Source: Rotaria macrura
Taxonomy: Eukaryota > Rotifera > Eurotatoria > Philodinida > Philodinidae
Assembly (NCBI GenBank): GCA_900239685.1
Contig: OENT01000016.1
Coordinates: 62,001-126,000, forward strand
Direction: 5' to 3'
Length of the DNA stretch: 64,000 bases
A program made the translations under genes and the position numbers. The notes under the pieces were generated by a model that was given only the letters and a program-made list of their open reading frames with translations, was not told the DNA's origin and did not search any database. Below, one piece after another: positions 38,001-51,086 of this stretch (its first letter is position 1; every line of letters begins with the position of its first letter).

Positions 38001-39129
38001 TTTCATACATAAGTAAATAGTAAACTGATCCTATTTCTGTTAGTGTGAAAAAAAAGACATGAGAATACACTTACCACTTGTTCGATGATGATCTTGTTGA
38101 AAGTCAATGATATTTAACTTGTAACAGCGCCGTGACCAGTATTGTTGTTCTAAAATATCGAAATATTTCGTTTTTAAGAAAAAATGTAATACAATGCTAT
38201 GTTAAGCCATTTTTCTTCTCATTAAACTATGAAAGATGAAAAGCGAATGATGAGATTATCTCATCCAGCTTGAACAATCGAAATTTCGTTCTCATGCTCT
38301 TTTGTCGATTGGATTAGAATAGAAAGGGAAAGAAAAAAAGGTCAAAAAAGGTGACAACATACTTGTCATACAAACATATCACTGTCATATTTCGAAGTAT
38401 TGATAGAAAAAAACACAAAATGAACACGAAGAAAACTCATCGATTATAGACGTACACATACACACGCACCTTCGGCATGAGAGAAGTTCAATGAAAATAT
38501 TTGATTAAAAATACATATCGATTCGATTATGAACTCAATAGATGTTCATCAAAAGTTCGAAAGCGACAAATAGAACAAACGACTAAATTTCATGCTTGTA
38601 CAGTTATGAGGTCAATATCAATTTTAATTGATAAAACAATAGAAAAGATTGTTCAGGCGAAATTTCAATTCAATACACAGGTGAACTGTTCTCAGCAATG
38701 ACTTTGTTTGATGTTTATGTAATCATATTTAACGGATACGAAGTCATGATATCTAGAAGCTACTGTTCGTACTCACAAGTAAACCTAAAGGCAAAACCGC
38801 CATCATATTAAATAAACTCAAACATATGATGTATAAATTATGTCTCGAGAGGAAAATTTAGAAGACTCTTATAAAAACACTATCAAAAGAAGGCTTGTGA
38901 TGTGCTGTGTGTTTACTTTCTAGCAAAGATTATTTTCTACAGCCACAAAGTAGAATGTATGACGACAACAAGTGTCAATAGTGGTATTCTTCTGATATTG
39001 AATATCGTACCGAGTCTTGTGTTCTCAACACCAGACCCATCGTGTTGTATTCAAAGTAGATAAGAAAGATTTCAGTAAAAAACAAAAGCACAAGATAAAT
39101 AACTCACGATATTCTTCTTGACGAAACAT
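32016..39129 (-). CDS. C2-PDZ-DH-PH RhoGEF-like protein, 831 aa
   Basis: Seventeen exons with consistent phase: 39129-39108, 38149-38075, 36878-36844, 36773-36587, 36524-36456, 35910-35766, 35708-35628, 35359-35293, 35194-35030, 34685-34507, 34421-34010, 33941-33777, 33678-33336, 33280-33111, 33037-32954, 32383-32257, 32185-32016. Domains: basic Ser-rich N-terminus (1-105); C2 (~107-255; NTFVKVKFY, NSPVYDEKFSM, DLIGCMSFNMK, KYKWYCLLPESIGRHKRM), close to the C2 of RGS3 (LIGCMSFGVK, GWYYLLGEHLGR); PDZ (~283-355; SRPMPGDILLQVNDINVSR); linker with a His/Gln run; DH (~480-650; ALHLIEIENEFIRQLELGV, LICEAFTRYISGYSDACSQL); PH (~690-815; GRNRHVIFSGVLLLQ, TWTILLNDMLLFTQRN). DH-PH proteins activate Rho GTPases; C2 and PDZ suggest a membrane or junction site. 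Oddity: the DH CR3 block reads FLQIPLNHIDNLANQLDTL, without the usual P-x-QR-x-x-RYPLLL, so activity is uncertain. Confidence 0.85.
37819..37850. repeat. (GA)n/(CAGA)n microsatellite in an intron
   Basis: A GAGAGA run passes directly into four to five CAGA units, inside the second intron of the RhoGEF-like gene. Confidence 0.9.
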
Positions 39130-41960
39130 GATTTTCGAATATTGGAACATTTGACGTGTATTTTAATGTATGTTGAATGCTCACGTACACTTTATCTTTA
39201 TGGAAATGACTGACATGAGTATTTATGTTTACACATCTTTTTATTGCTGAAAAGTGGAAAACAGTAGAAATTCTATTTTCTTCTTTTTTTCGCTCTCGTT
39301 AATTTGATAGCAGACGGGATGAGACGTATTATACATCGTAAGTGTGTATATCGAACAACATCCACTTGAATAAAGCATTAACAAGCAAATGTTGTTATTT
39401 TCTAGTAGAAAAATACGTGCACCGGAAAAATTCGCACATCTGTGCCAAATACACAAAAATATTGTCTAGTTTCTTACTCCAAGAAGAAATTTGTGAAGAA
39501 TGGAATTTTCATTTTATAAAATATTCAATTTTATACACATATATGTTTCACTATGAACTGATGAGATTAATCTATATAGACAAAAAAATGTTTCTGATCC
39601 TAATATGATTACGTAATTAGATGCGTGGTTGCGAGCAGTAGGAGGTCATTTTTTCGCTAGGGAGATGATCGTATTTTCTGAAGTAAGACGTTTCTTTTTT
39701 TTTTTTGTTTTCTTCGTTCGTAGATAAATAACACTTGATGAAAGAAGTTAATCCGAAAAAGAAAGAACTATTACATAAACTATCAATAATATTAGTCTAT
39801 CCATCTATGTGTATATTACAACATCAAAAACAAGTTCGATACATACCGTATGTTCTTGCTCACGTTTAATCGAGGTATATCTATCGAAATAGACTTAATG
39901 ATTCAGTGAAACAGATCCAAGATGCTTATAGAATACAAAACTTAACGAATTATAAGTTTTTCATTCAAGTTGATTGTCAGGTTTCATACATTGTCCCTGC
40001 TTCGTTTTTTTACTCTATCATTGCCTGATGCCATCAGTAAACATGAATTCAATTTTCTTTTCTCTATTCGTTAATCATCGAGTACTCGTAAGATACATTC
40101 TGTGATGATGTTTCAAGTGAAGAATCAACCATTCAATTATATTCTCTGTTTCGAGACAACAATCATTGATGATGCAACCTCCTATTGAGTGAATTGGTGT
40201 TCCGTTTGAAGTTTGTAGACTCTCAAACCAAACGAGTAGGCGTATGTCACACATATGTTATTTAGTTGAAAATGAAAGAAAAAAAAACGGTTAACGATTA
40301 CGAAATTATTCGAACAAAAAACGAGAGAAAGAAAATTTTGAACATTCAAGGAAACAAAAAAAATAACCAGAAACAATTCAATATATTTATCCTTATTAGT
40401 GCCTATAGGCTGTTCATTTTGCTGCATGAAATTCGCGCCTGATCTGGCGTCGTATATCGAACACTTGACCGCCTAGCCACATACTCTCAAGAGAGATAGA
40501 CAATGTCGAAGCTCTATTAAAATGCTACTTTTTGTTTTTACCTTGAAGCCCCTTCATTTATTCCTAATGAGTAAACACATCGATTTTTGAAGAGAGAAAG
40601 AATGGATAGCTTAAGGCTGATGAAGCGCGTCATGCCCGCCTACTGTGCAATTTACGTCACCGATATAGGTATACAATTGAGTAACTCTTCAAAAACAAAA
40701 ATTCCAAGATAAAAATTTTATATTCTATCAAAGTCAAGTGCTAGAAATATTCGTGTTGTTATTCATTTATATTGAATGTAAAAACAAGCAAGACAAGAAT
40801 AACAATACGGATGCTCATTAGAAGCAGTCAATCGTAGAATAACTAGTCAATTTTTTTTCTTATATACCTATCTGTTCTATTTAGACAGATGGTCTCCTTT
40901 AACCTTTTCAATTTTAATTAGGAACAAAATATCATCTCATCAGCTGCAGGCACATAGCAACGATTGAGATCTCGAATATTGTTTTTTTTTGCATTATATT
41001 ATTGTCCTTATCTGTTTCTACCTTCACACCTTTTCTTTTGCTATATCAAAAGTCAATTCTTTCTGATATAGGTGATAATTGCTTGTCTCCAATATCCCCT
41101 TGTCAACCGATATGACATAGAGGAATTAAAAAATGTAGGAAATCGTTATGTATAAACTTCGATAAGAAGACACGTGCCAATCGAAAAGAAGGACAGAGAC
41201 GGTTTGTGATTTGATATAATTTTGTATTAATCTATTGAATATATGATTTTTTTTATATAGAAAGTATTAGTGGTGTACTTAAAAATAAAATAAAATAAAA
41301 GTATCAAGTGGTATCCTGGTGATATTTCGTCACGGGGTGATCATTGATCGATCATCAACAATAAATGAATATGAGAAGAGGGAGACAAACGATTGACACT
41401 ATATGTCAAGTATGACGAGAGTCCATGAATCATGAATATCTCGACATGCTTAGATGAATAATTATATCGAATTCAAGGTGTAAAATCGAAGGAGTTCAAT
41501 ATATGTAATCGTATATTATTTGAATTATTATGATTGACATATCTATATAGTTTAATCATTCAGACCTAGGAATATATTGTTTTAATTGAGTGGTTTTGTT
41601 TTCTATTGCTGGCTAATGAACAGTTGAGAAAACTATAATTTAAAACTTACCTAATTCTATTTCTTCTTGTTTCAAAATCAATACACTTGCGAATCACACG
41701 CTTCGTCGTTGTTCTTTTTTAATTTCGAAAATATTTTCTCGTTCGTTTAGCTGCTGTTTTCCGTAAAATGAACACTCGTTTCTCACACATTTTTTTCCGT
41801 GTTCATGTGTTCTCTGTCTCTGCTCGTGTATGTCGTTCTCTCTCTCTGTCTCCCTCGTTCGCTCGCTCGGTCGTGTACTCCCTCGCTCCGTCATTCGTTT
41901 ATCATGTTGTCTGTTTTATGATCAAATAGATATTGAGAAAGCGAGAAATGTTTCATTTTA
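39130..41960. other. upstream region of the RhoGEF-like gene, with a probable 5'-UTR donor near 41651
   Basis: On the minus strand an excellent donor (AG|GTAAGT, read through about 41652-41645) follows a purine-rich stretch near 41.7 kb and may end a non-coding first exon whose partner is the coding exon at 39129. The minus-strand open frame at 41694-41894 (Glu/Arg/Thr-rich) would be that UTR rather than protein. Frames at 39241-39608 and 40182-40427 are not supported. Confidence 0.35.
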
Positions 41961-44900
41961 AGATCTTCCAACTGATTGACTTAATGCCGCCAAATATATA
42001 CATAAACAATGACACCGATCATGCATAGAGACACTCCGCAATTGATACCGTCTGTTAGCCAATTCTCTGATGATCTTTGATTGTCCAAAAAATAAAAGCA
42101 ACAAGAAAGAAATGAAAATCAATAGTTTTTGTTTTGTTTCTTTTCGTTTATAAATTTTTCTTAAATATTATTTTCAATTCAAAGAATAAATGAATATTTC
42201 AAGAAGCATACAAACATTTTAACACTTATAATCATCATAATATATGATGGTCAGTGACCATTAAAGAGATAGCGGCATATGCGATAAACGGTCTATGTAA
42301 CATGGACGAATCAATAGAGAAATCATCACACCCTGCTGTTTATTGATTGATTTTTCCAAGAGGTTAGCATGTTCGTAAGTCTATCTCTCTATCTATAACA
42401 TATATTTTAAGTCATGCATGCATGTGAAACGGAAGAGATTAGCTTAGAGACTCAGTATGTCTCGTGCTATCGTGGAAAAATACATATGATTAGGAAATCA
42501 GTGTCAGTATTTGCGTGTTGCATCGTCATTACGTATTCATTGTCAATCATATTCGGTGAGATACGATGGACAGTTAAGTGACAAGTTTTACCTAATGATT
42601 TCTTGTTACTCTCTATGGAAAAGAAATATAATGTGTCAAATACACGAATGCATATGAATTCAAAGTTAATTGAAACAAGACAACTTCTCGAACTTAAATT
42701 CGAATTACATAAGATTCTCCATTTTTACATACTTCAATTTTTCTTCACGAATATCGACCAGTGAGTGACCGGTATCAATCAGATAATTATTGAATTTTAA
42801 AAGAGAATCGTTACAGTTCGAAATCGGATATATATTCTATTGTCATGTTGGTATCTATAGCATATAGATCAATTTGATAGTCAAGGAATAGAACATAATA
42901 TATCAACGTCTATAGGAGAATGTAGAATCACACTCACCATTCTCAATAGGAAAGGATGGATATTAGTCAAATCAAATAAATTTTAAGTCGTGAAAAGTAA
43001 TTCTTTTTTCATTTTCAAAATTTATTATGTAGTGGATGAAAATAAGATATTGGTTGCTTTGACATAAGTTATTTTTCGATGTATTCAAATAAAATATTGA
43101 CAAAAAACAACAACAACAACAACAAGTGTTTCATGATTGAATGAGATTAGATTCCGAAAATGTGCTTCGAAGCGGTAATCACTTTCATGGAGGAAGTTGT
43201 CATTGTCGAAGTGTCGAAGATATTTTTACTTTAATTCAATACCTTAAGACGATATTGAATTGTCTTTAATGTTCACAGAGTATTATCTATAAGATATCTT
43301 CGTTAAAAGTTTTCATTCGACACGTTATTTAAAATACAGTAGATGTAATCTTTCTACGTGCTACACCATTGTGTTTGATTAGATATAAAATATTCAAGTT
43401 GTTTGTGTTCAAGAAGAATACAGTTATAACATAAATATGGACATGTAAATCGAGTGACTTTATGCTATCGGCAAAATCTCTAAGATAGATTATTATTTTC
43501 AAAGTGCACTTTGTTATGAGTTAGAATCAAATGTTATATGGATCTTTGAAATGGGATGATCATTTCGTATGCGTAACGAAGTGGTATCTGGGAATTTTTT
43601 TTCTGAAACGAACGTATGCAATATTTAAAATATTGCATACCTTACTTTAAGATCTCATTACATTCGTATGGAGTATGTTACGATAAAATAGATAAAGATT
43701 AGATTACATCATTTATCATTGAATGAGAAACATTTTAACGTTTACATCAAAAGCAATAGTCACTCATGATGATTCACATTTGGGAATAAAACGATCGTTT
43801 TTGTAGCTGATTTTATTCACACTATTTTATCGCTTAATTCGACTTCAGCTTGTAGATTTTTAAATTTTCGATAAATAGTTCTTTAGAGTCACGGCAACAG
43901 GATTTACATTAGTTTGAGAACATGTTATTTGAGTGATTAATGTTAAGTTATGGATTCGATAACTGAAATATATGTCAATTGTACTGCATGATATTTTTTA
44001 ACTTGTTTGTGGACGAATGAATCGTTTGGTTCAATAACAACAATTTATCTTCTATTCATAGTTCCTATCGACAATTTTATGAATGATTCTACACATCTAT
44101 CGTACAGACAAACAGAACTTTGGATTAAAATCTAGATCATATTCTGTGTTTGCAATGCTAAAATGTATCGTTTGTTGAATAGACATACAACATCAGATCA
44201 TAAATTGATGTACCTGATTCAGACTATTTGTTTAATGCCGAGAGATATACTTTTCAGAATAGATAGATGTTTACGTAATTATCTATGAGCATCACTAATA
44301 TACATAAATAACTTATTCGTTGTATTCAGTATGTGAGATAAGAAAGATTTTTAACATTTTAGTTTTTTCGATAGCTCATGTTATTCTTAAATTTATAGTC
44401 AGCACCATTTCTTATATATGTGTATATGATGCACCTTGATTCGTTATTCAGTTCTTTTCAAGGATGAGAAAGAGAACTGAAAAAAAATAATCATGTTGTT
44501 CCGCATTCAGATCATCGCATTTGAATTATACTATTGTAATTGCAAGTTGTACTTTCAAATATTGAAACTCGACTCTATATTTGGTTTTAAGATTGATATT
44601 CGTTTGTGATCTATAGGATAATTAATGTATGTAAAGGAGTGCAATAAATGTTCATGTTTGCCAAAGAGAAAAGTTGATTGTAACAGTTTACTCTATTTTA
44701 GCACAGATGAATCCAGTTTCTATGCAAGATAGCTGATTATCTGTATGATAATTGACTAATTACATTCTAATTTGTTCTTTGACTCTTTATCTCTTTCATA
44801 ACTTTAATTACATTTCATCAGAACTAATGATTACGTGTTGCTTCTTAGCAAGACATCATATGTTACCATTATTCATTTCTTTTTCTTTTCGTGTGGTGAA

Positions 44901-47900
44901 TTTTCAACACAATCGGTACATATGTCAATCATACTATATTTCTACTTCAGAATAATAGAGGATTGTTTTATTAATTCTACTGATGTATTCGTATTGCCAC
45001 GTGGTCGTAAATCCATGACTTCTTAGAAACAAGATATTTAAATTATACGATGCACAAAATTACTATAGTTTGTTTTAACAAGTAATTTGAGATGTTCTTC
45101 AATCATAGACGAATCTATTATCATCTTTTTCTTTATAATACTAAGTTGAACACGGCCGTTGTAATTATACTATTATGCACACAGAAAATTAGTTAGACTA
45201 TATCATAACTTCTCATGTAAAAGAATTCAGTAATGAATCGTAATATTTTTAGTGTAAATTGCTTAATATTTTTACGAGAAAATAGTAGAAATAAAAATAA
45301 GAGAAAGAGACATTTTCTCTTGAGACACTCGTGTTCCATACGTTCTTTTCTCATTGTGAGTGTGATTACGCGATGAACTCATTGTAACTATTGTTTTTTA
45401 TGAATAGTCGAATTAAATAAGACAAAATGATCGTCGATAGAATTTTACAGGTGATCGTGACAAAGACTGAAATGTATCAACTTCGTTCTCAAATATGATG
45501 GATTAGATCGAAACTGAAAATTGTGATCAAATTTTTGTTCATTTCTAATTATTTATAGTATCATCAGTGTTGAGAAGGGGTGATCAGACAGCATGTTATG
45601 AGCGAAAACAAAAACAGATCGGTTCGTGAACTGGCCTTTCAGTATAACAAAAAATAGTATTCGACTATGGTTACTATTAATGGGAAGACTAATCAATATG
45701 CTTATAACCTATTCTTTTTTCATGCGGGTAGATCACGATCATATCGTTAGCATAACTGAGTTTGGATAATCAAAGTAAACATTCTTCGATCAAATAGAAA
45801 GTCGAAAAAATACGGTAGTGCGCAAAGATTATATTCTTCCGAGAAGAAAATTTTTCAAAAAAGAAATCACCAGAAACCCCGATTATCACCACTGCAATAT
45901 ATAGCGGTTGTGTTGTGTAAAATGTTTTTCGTGGGTTGCCTATCGTTGGATTAGGAAGGTTCATATTATTGAACTTACTTTGCGATGATTCATCAGAAGG
46001 AACATATTACGGTGGAAGATTTGCATATAATGTTGAACATGCAGGCATGGACGCAGTTGATCATCATATGATGTAACTATATCATTTTATGAATGATTAG
46101 CACAATTCAAAATCAAACTAATACCAGGATAGATTTACTAGAGAGTTTTCGAATAGAAAAGGACACTTCTAATAAGAATCGATTGATCTAGTAAAAATGT
46201 GACTACATGCAAATGTATATGTGTCACGTGAGAGGGTAAGATTGGGTTTTTGTTGTCAATGTGATATTCACCAAAGTACAGACGCAAAACTTCTACTGAG
46301 GCATACATCAAAATGTACAATTGCACGAATCATATTTTCGGCAGATTTTTCATTGATTCGTCATTTTCACTAGTTTTCTGTGTTTTCGTAAACTCGCCTT
46401 ATAAGATCGCATGTGTTTGTGAGCTCTTCTAATGCATCTGTGATGCTAATGCTGCATCAGTACCCGATCATATTTAAAGTTGTACGGGTCTTAAGGCAAG
46501 TAATGAAGGCTGATAATTTTCTGATTTTTCATGGTATTTACATTTAAGTTTCAAGACAGCAGTGGATTACGTGCAATAAAATTCTAGGAACCCGATAAAT
46601 ATTTGAATGTCAATTTCATGTGAATATTTGATTGCATCATCAGCAACAACTATATGTTGATTATGAATCATGAAAGGTTTGTATCAATGACGAAGATGAG
46701 TATGAGAGATAGAACCGCTAAGCAGTAAGGTTTGAATCAGAGTACTTGTTTTTCAACAATAAAATTCTTTGCACGTGAATACTTATTTTAGAATTCGACA
46801 GTTCCTCATGCTATCAGTTAGAGATCGCTACAGGACAGGGCAGCATGTTTTGCCCTGATTCTACTAAAAATGATGGAAATGAATTTCATTAAAATTGAAT
46901 GTTTTTATTAGAATACCAAATAAAATGGCAATATTTTTATTCAATTTCAGTCAAACTATTGAATGCTCAATCCATTTTGGTTGAGTGAAATTGACATTAA
47001 AAAACAATTTTAAATAAATCAGATTTTATTATCAAATCAAACTTGGTTAGAAGTGTAACCGAGTTTTTTTTCTAGTGCATATCTTAGCTAACTCTCGACA
47101 TTATTACATTTTCTTGTTCAACAAGTTTATGAACATGAAAACGAATCGCAATTGAAAAGATCAAATCAAAATTTATTTTCCGATTGGGTGATTTAATTGT
47201 AAGCGACTCAATTAAAGAGTTGTCGATTTTAATAAAATACCTCTAAAAATTTCAATATTATCAAGGAGGGAAAACACATTTCTGTACTTTTTTGGAACTT
47301 CTCCGTACTATTCACGAGTTCTTGATACCTCTTCAAGCTTGTATACATCTGAAGTATAGCACCACACACCTTCCCTCATTTAACACAACGCTATATTAGC
47401 AGATCGTTCATTAACAGTTTCACAAGATCTAACAAAAGAACATGATTTCAAATGCGCGTTCGAATTTTTGCGCGTTTACTGTCGCTACTACTGACAGATA
47501 TAGAAGGATGATTTTATCTTTGGTTTAGAAAATAAATATAAATGTACTATCTATTTTTGAGAATAAAGATGAACAAGAGAATTAAAAAAACTAGTTTTTT
47601 ATTTTATAAGGAAATAGATCAATATCTAGTATAGCAATAGAGTATGCCAATCAGTATACTGTCTTATTACCAACATCACTTCGTTACGTGATGTTATCTA
47701 AGCAAAGCATATTGATGCGAGAGAAACATGCGAAAAATAATCTTGTGTCCATTTCATGTCAATCTTAAGTTTCATATGATTTTGTGAGTTATCTGATAAA
47801 AGTGAATGACTAGGTTTTCAAGAAAGCTTTTTTTATTATTAATTTGGCCTTTGCTTTATTCAGATAAATAAGAAATAACCTTCCATCTTTATCATATAAA

Positions 47901-50900
47901 TAAATTCTTTATTTATTCTTATTCTTATTGTTTATTTTAAATCAAAATAAAGAAAAAAAGTTTTTCAGAGTCGATTATTTACCGTGACACAAGGATTTTG
48001 ACGGTGACATTCGTTCGAAGTGTAATAAAAATTTGAAAGCAATAAAATCATTTCTGTAAAGGATGCCAATGTTGTGACGAGGACACTCATGGTAAGAGTT
48101 TCACTTTTTCTTGCTCTGTAATGATCTTTGGTATTTATAGAATACTTGCTACAGCGATCTCAGGGTAAAACGAATGAAGTTTTTGTTTTTTTCTTTGTAT
48201 ATGGTAGAAAAGATAAGTTTTGTCATTTATTATAGTTCTACGTAGGCTGTTCACCTTGTTTCGCGGTCTGGTATCGATAAAAGGGGAAAGCTTATCAAAA
48301 GAGAAAAGTCAGCGTCTTCACAGTTGGCTGACTTTATTCGTTCATCCATAAAATCATATACCTGTACTCTCTCTGATTGAAAACACCGTGGTAAGCATTC
48401 ACGAACCAATTTGTGTTCTTCTACTCCGAGCAATAACATGTGCATCGTGTAATTTGAAATAAAAATGACTCATCTATTATTCATTCTCGCTTCATAATCC
48501 TCAGTTATGTAAAGAATCAATAATAAGAGGGGGCACCATTGGTTAATTTTTTTATACTTAATTATCACGGTCGATTTGCTATCGTGACAATACGCTGCTT
48601 GAGAACCATTTTCGTAGCTTCTCTTTTTCGCTATAGAGACTTGTGAACTATCGACGATTACCGCTCGATTGTCAGTCATATTTCAAAAACAGGTAAAAAT
48701 TTTTAAATTATAGTTAGGAGTGAGACATTTACATTAACACAACTGAACTAAGAGCATTAGTTAAGGCATTCACTTAACACTTAATATGAAATTAATGTTG
48801 ATGGTTCAACGCTAGCCATTGTAGCGTGATCCTCACAACAATATGAAACTGAATGCCTACATAAGCGAGATACAGTTGACAAGAAAACTGTTAGTTTCAA
48901 ATGTATAAAAAATTATTTGAGTTCTCATATTTTACGATTACATCCCTTACACATGAGCTGATGATCCGAACATCATCATATGATTCGAAAGTATGAATTC
49001 TTCTCATCATCACTGGATGTCTCAGCAAAAAAGTTCGACCATTCAAGAACTCGAACAGGGCATCCGTCATAAAGCACTAATAATCTTTTAAGTTTCAAAG
49101 ATGTACATACGTATATCATACTATCAACATTGTTGACATCATGGGACAAGGAGAAGTAAAACAGCTATCTTTCGTGAAACTAGAACTTAAGGTTTTTGAT
49201 ATCGATAACCGATTTTAGTCATTAGCAATCGTTGGAGAAAAATCTTAGTCACCGTTTAGAATAGAATTGAAGCGAATCGCTAATGATGATAATAATTTCA
49301 AATGAAAGTTATGTGTGTAATATTTTCATAATTTTTCCACTGAAAATATCGATCAGAAAATGAGATGAAGTTTAGTTTTTGAAAGAATAAATACAATAAA
49401 TGCTAAAACTCATTTTTCTTCTATTAAAGATTTTAAAAAACCAAGATCCATGTTTTAGCTGAAAATCGGTTGAACTGAGTGAAACCTAAATCGATCTTAG
49501 CGGATCCCGTGAATAGTCTGTTAATAGATGCTCCTTTGAAATGATGAAAATGAGTTATCGAGAAATAAATCCATGATAAACAATTTCAAGTATTCGTTAT
49601 CAAAATTTCAAACGTTCCGTATAATCATCAAAATGAGTATGCTGAAGATTAGAAGAGTTATAATATCAATCCCGTAAAACTAGTCATATTAACTAACAAT
49701 GCTTCATCAACCGATACTCAATATAAATATTCAATACACCAAGAAATAGTACAATAACGACCAAAAAAGAAGAGAAACATACCACAGTTCTTCGTTCCAG
49801 TGCATGTCCCCATTGGGCAACATGAAGCAGTCATTGAATGTTGTAATTCTTCGTTTGTTAAAACTTTACTGAATCATGCTGACGAACCTCTTTTTGAGCG
49901 GATTGATAACTTTTCAAAAAGCTGCTAAATGCTCTGCAATTGCGTTGCTATGATTGATTAGAAGGCAGTCAGGAGATATCTGCACTACTAAAGAGCACAA
50001 ATCAAGAATCAATGGTTCATCATACGCTCTACGTTAGGAAAGAGTTACAACGCGATAAGACACACAGATAGCTTTTAATGTTTGAATAAAAGATAGTCAC
50101 TTTGGTTTTCAAAGTGAGATTTCCATCGAAGACGATTCTTATCACGTCATATAATTTTATAATTAAATATGAGAGATTCATCATTTAAGATTCTGGTGCA
50201 ACTGACACGAAATACCACGTGTTTTCGTATGGTTTAGTGCGCTGATACTTAAATAAAAAGACATGTAGAGTTACTGAGGTTAAGGTAGACTGCGTCCCAT
50301 CTGAAAACATTGCGCACATTATTCACATTCCTGTAATTCATTTTCGCCGTAGGATTTCAATTTCCAAGGAACGATTCTCTATTGATTCTCGTCTTTAAGA
50401 AGTCACGAAAAATAAGAGAATTGAAGTTCAATCCAATGGAACACATGTTGATACTGTCAAAATGACAGGGATCAATGTTAAGCGAAGTATTCTATAGTAA
50501 TTCAAAGTAAATCAAGAACGCGTTAATGTTTTTTGAAATCCTCTTCAAGGTTAAGCTATTACTAGAGAAAAGTAATTTTTAAACTTATTTTTATTGAGTA
50601 CACATATAATTGCTGGATAGAGCTTTGTGTCAAGTGATAGGGAATTCGCTTGAAATTCAACTCCATCAAAATCAGCAGAGTTGTATCAAACATGTAACAG
50701 CGAACCCCAGGGATATTTCAAAGGATATAGGTTTATATGGTGGGTCATCTCTTGAAACTGATTGAGTCTTGTCTCGTTCATAGAACTGAATAAGTAATAC
50801 GTACCGTTGGGAAAATGATATTCCATGATCCTTCATTTCACGAAATACACAAATCAAAGTTCATCTATAGTTTAGATTTCTACATCATATTCAGTCCTGT

Positions 50901-51044
50901 GAGTAAAGACTGTTTGACTCATTCATAAGAAGAAACAATCATGTATCATATATAATGAAGTAATACGTACTTCACATTGACACCAAGTAAAGTTAAAACT
51001 GACAGGATTTTTACTGTTACGTGAAAATATAATGGTTATTTCAG
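41961..51044. other. 9-kb stretch without recognisable genes
   Basis: AT-rich sequence with only short motif-free open frames (44752-45026, 45770-45964, 46138-46326, 48251-48679, 50672-50857). It contains a (CAA)n run near 43107-43125, a 27-nt near-perfect palindrome at 43614-43640 and imperfect hairpins around 46940-47000. No transposon could be delimited. It separates the conserved genes on the left from the accessory-looking genes on the right. Confidence 0.5.
43614..43640. repeat. 27-nt perfect palindrome
   Basis: Each arm is GTATGCAATATTT and its exact complement around a single central A. It lies in the gene-free stretch and has no neighbour that explains it. Confidence 0.9.
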
Positions 51045-51086
51045 GTACCATTAATTAAAAAAGCAAAATTAGTTTGAAGCTTTTTA

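Noticed and set aside
41694..41894. Minus-strand Glu/Arg/Thr-rich open frame upstream of the RhoGEF-like gene
   Set aside because: Low-complexity, derived from CT-rich plus-strand sequence; the strong donor just after it suggests a 5'-UTR exon.
46840..47100. Possible MITE with AT-rich hairpins (around 46943-46996)
   Set aside because: Inverted segments are imperfect and no consistent outer ends or target duplication could be set.
48731..48850. tRNA-like pattern with weak A- and B-box similarity
   Set aside because: Stems do not pair well and no anticodon arm could be built.
50672..50857. Minus-strand 61-codon frame in the gene desert
   Set aside because: Isolated, no motif, no supporting exon.
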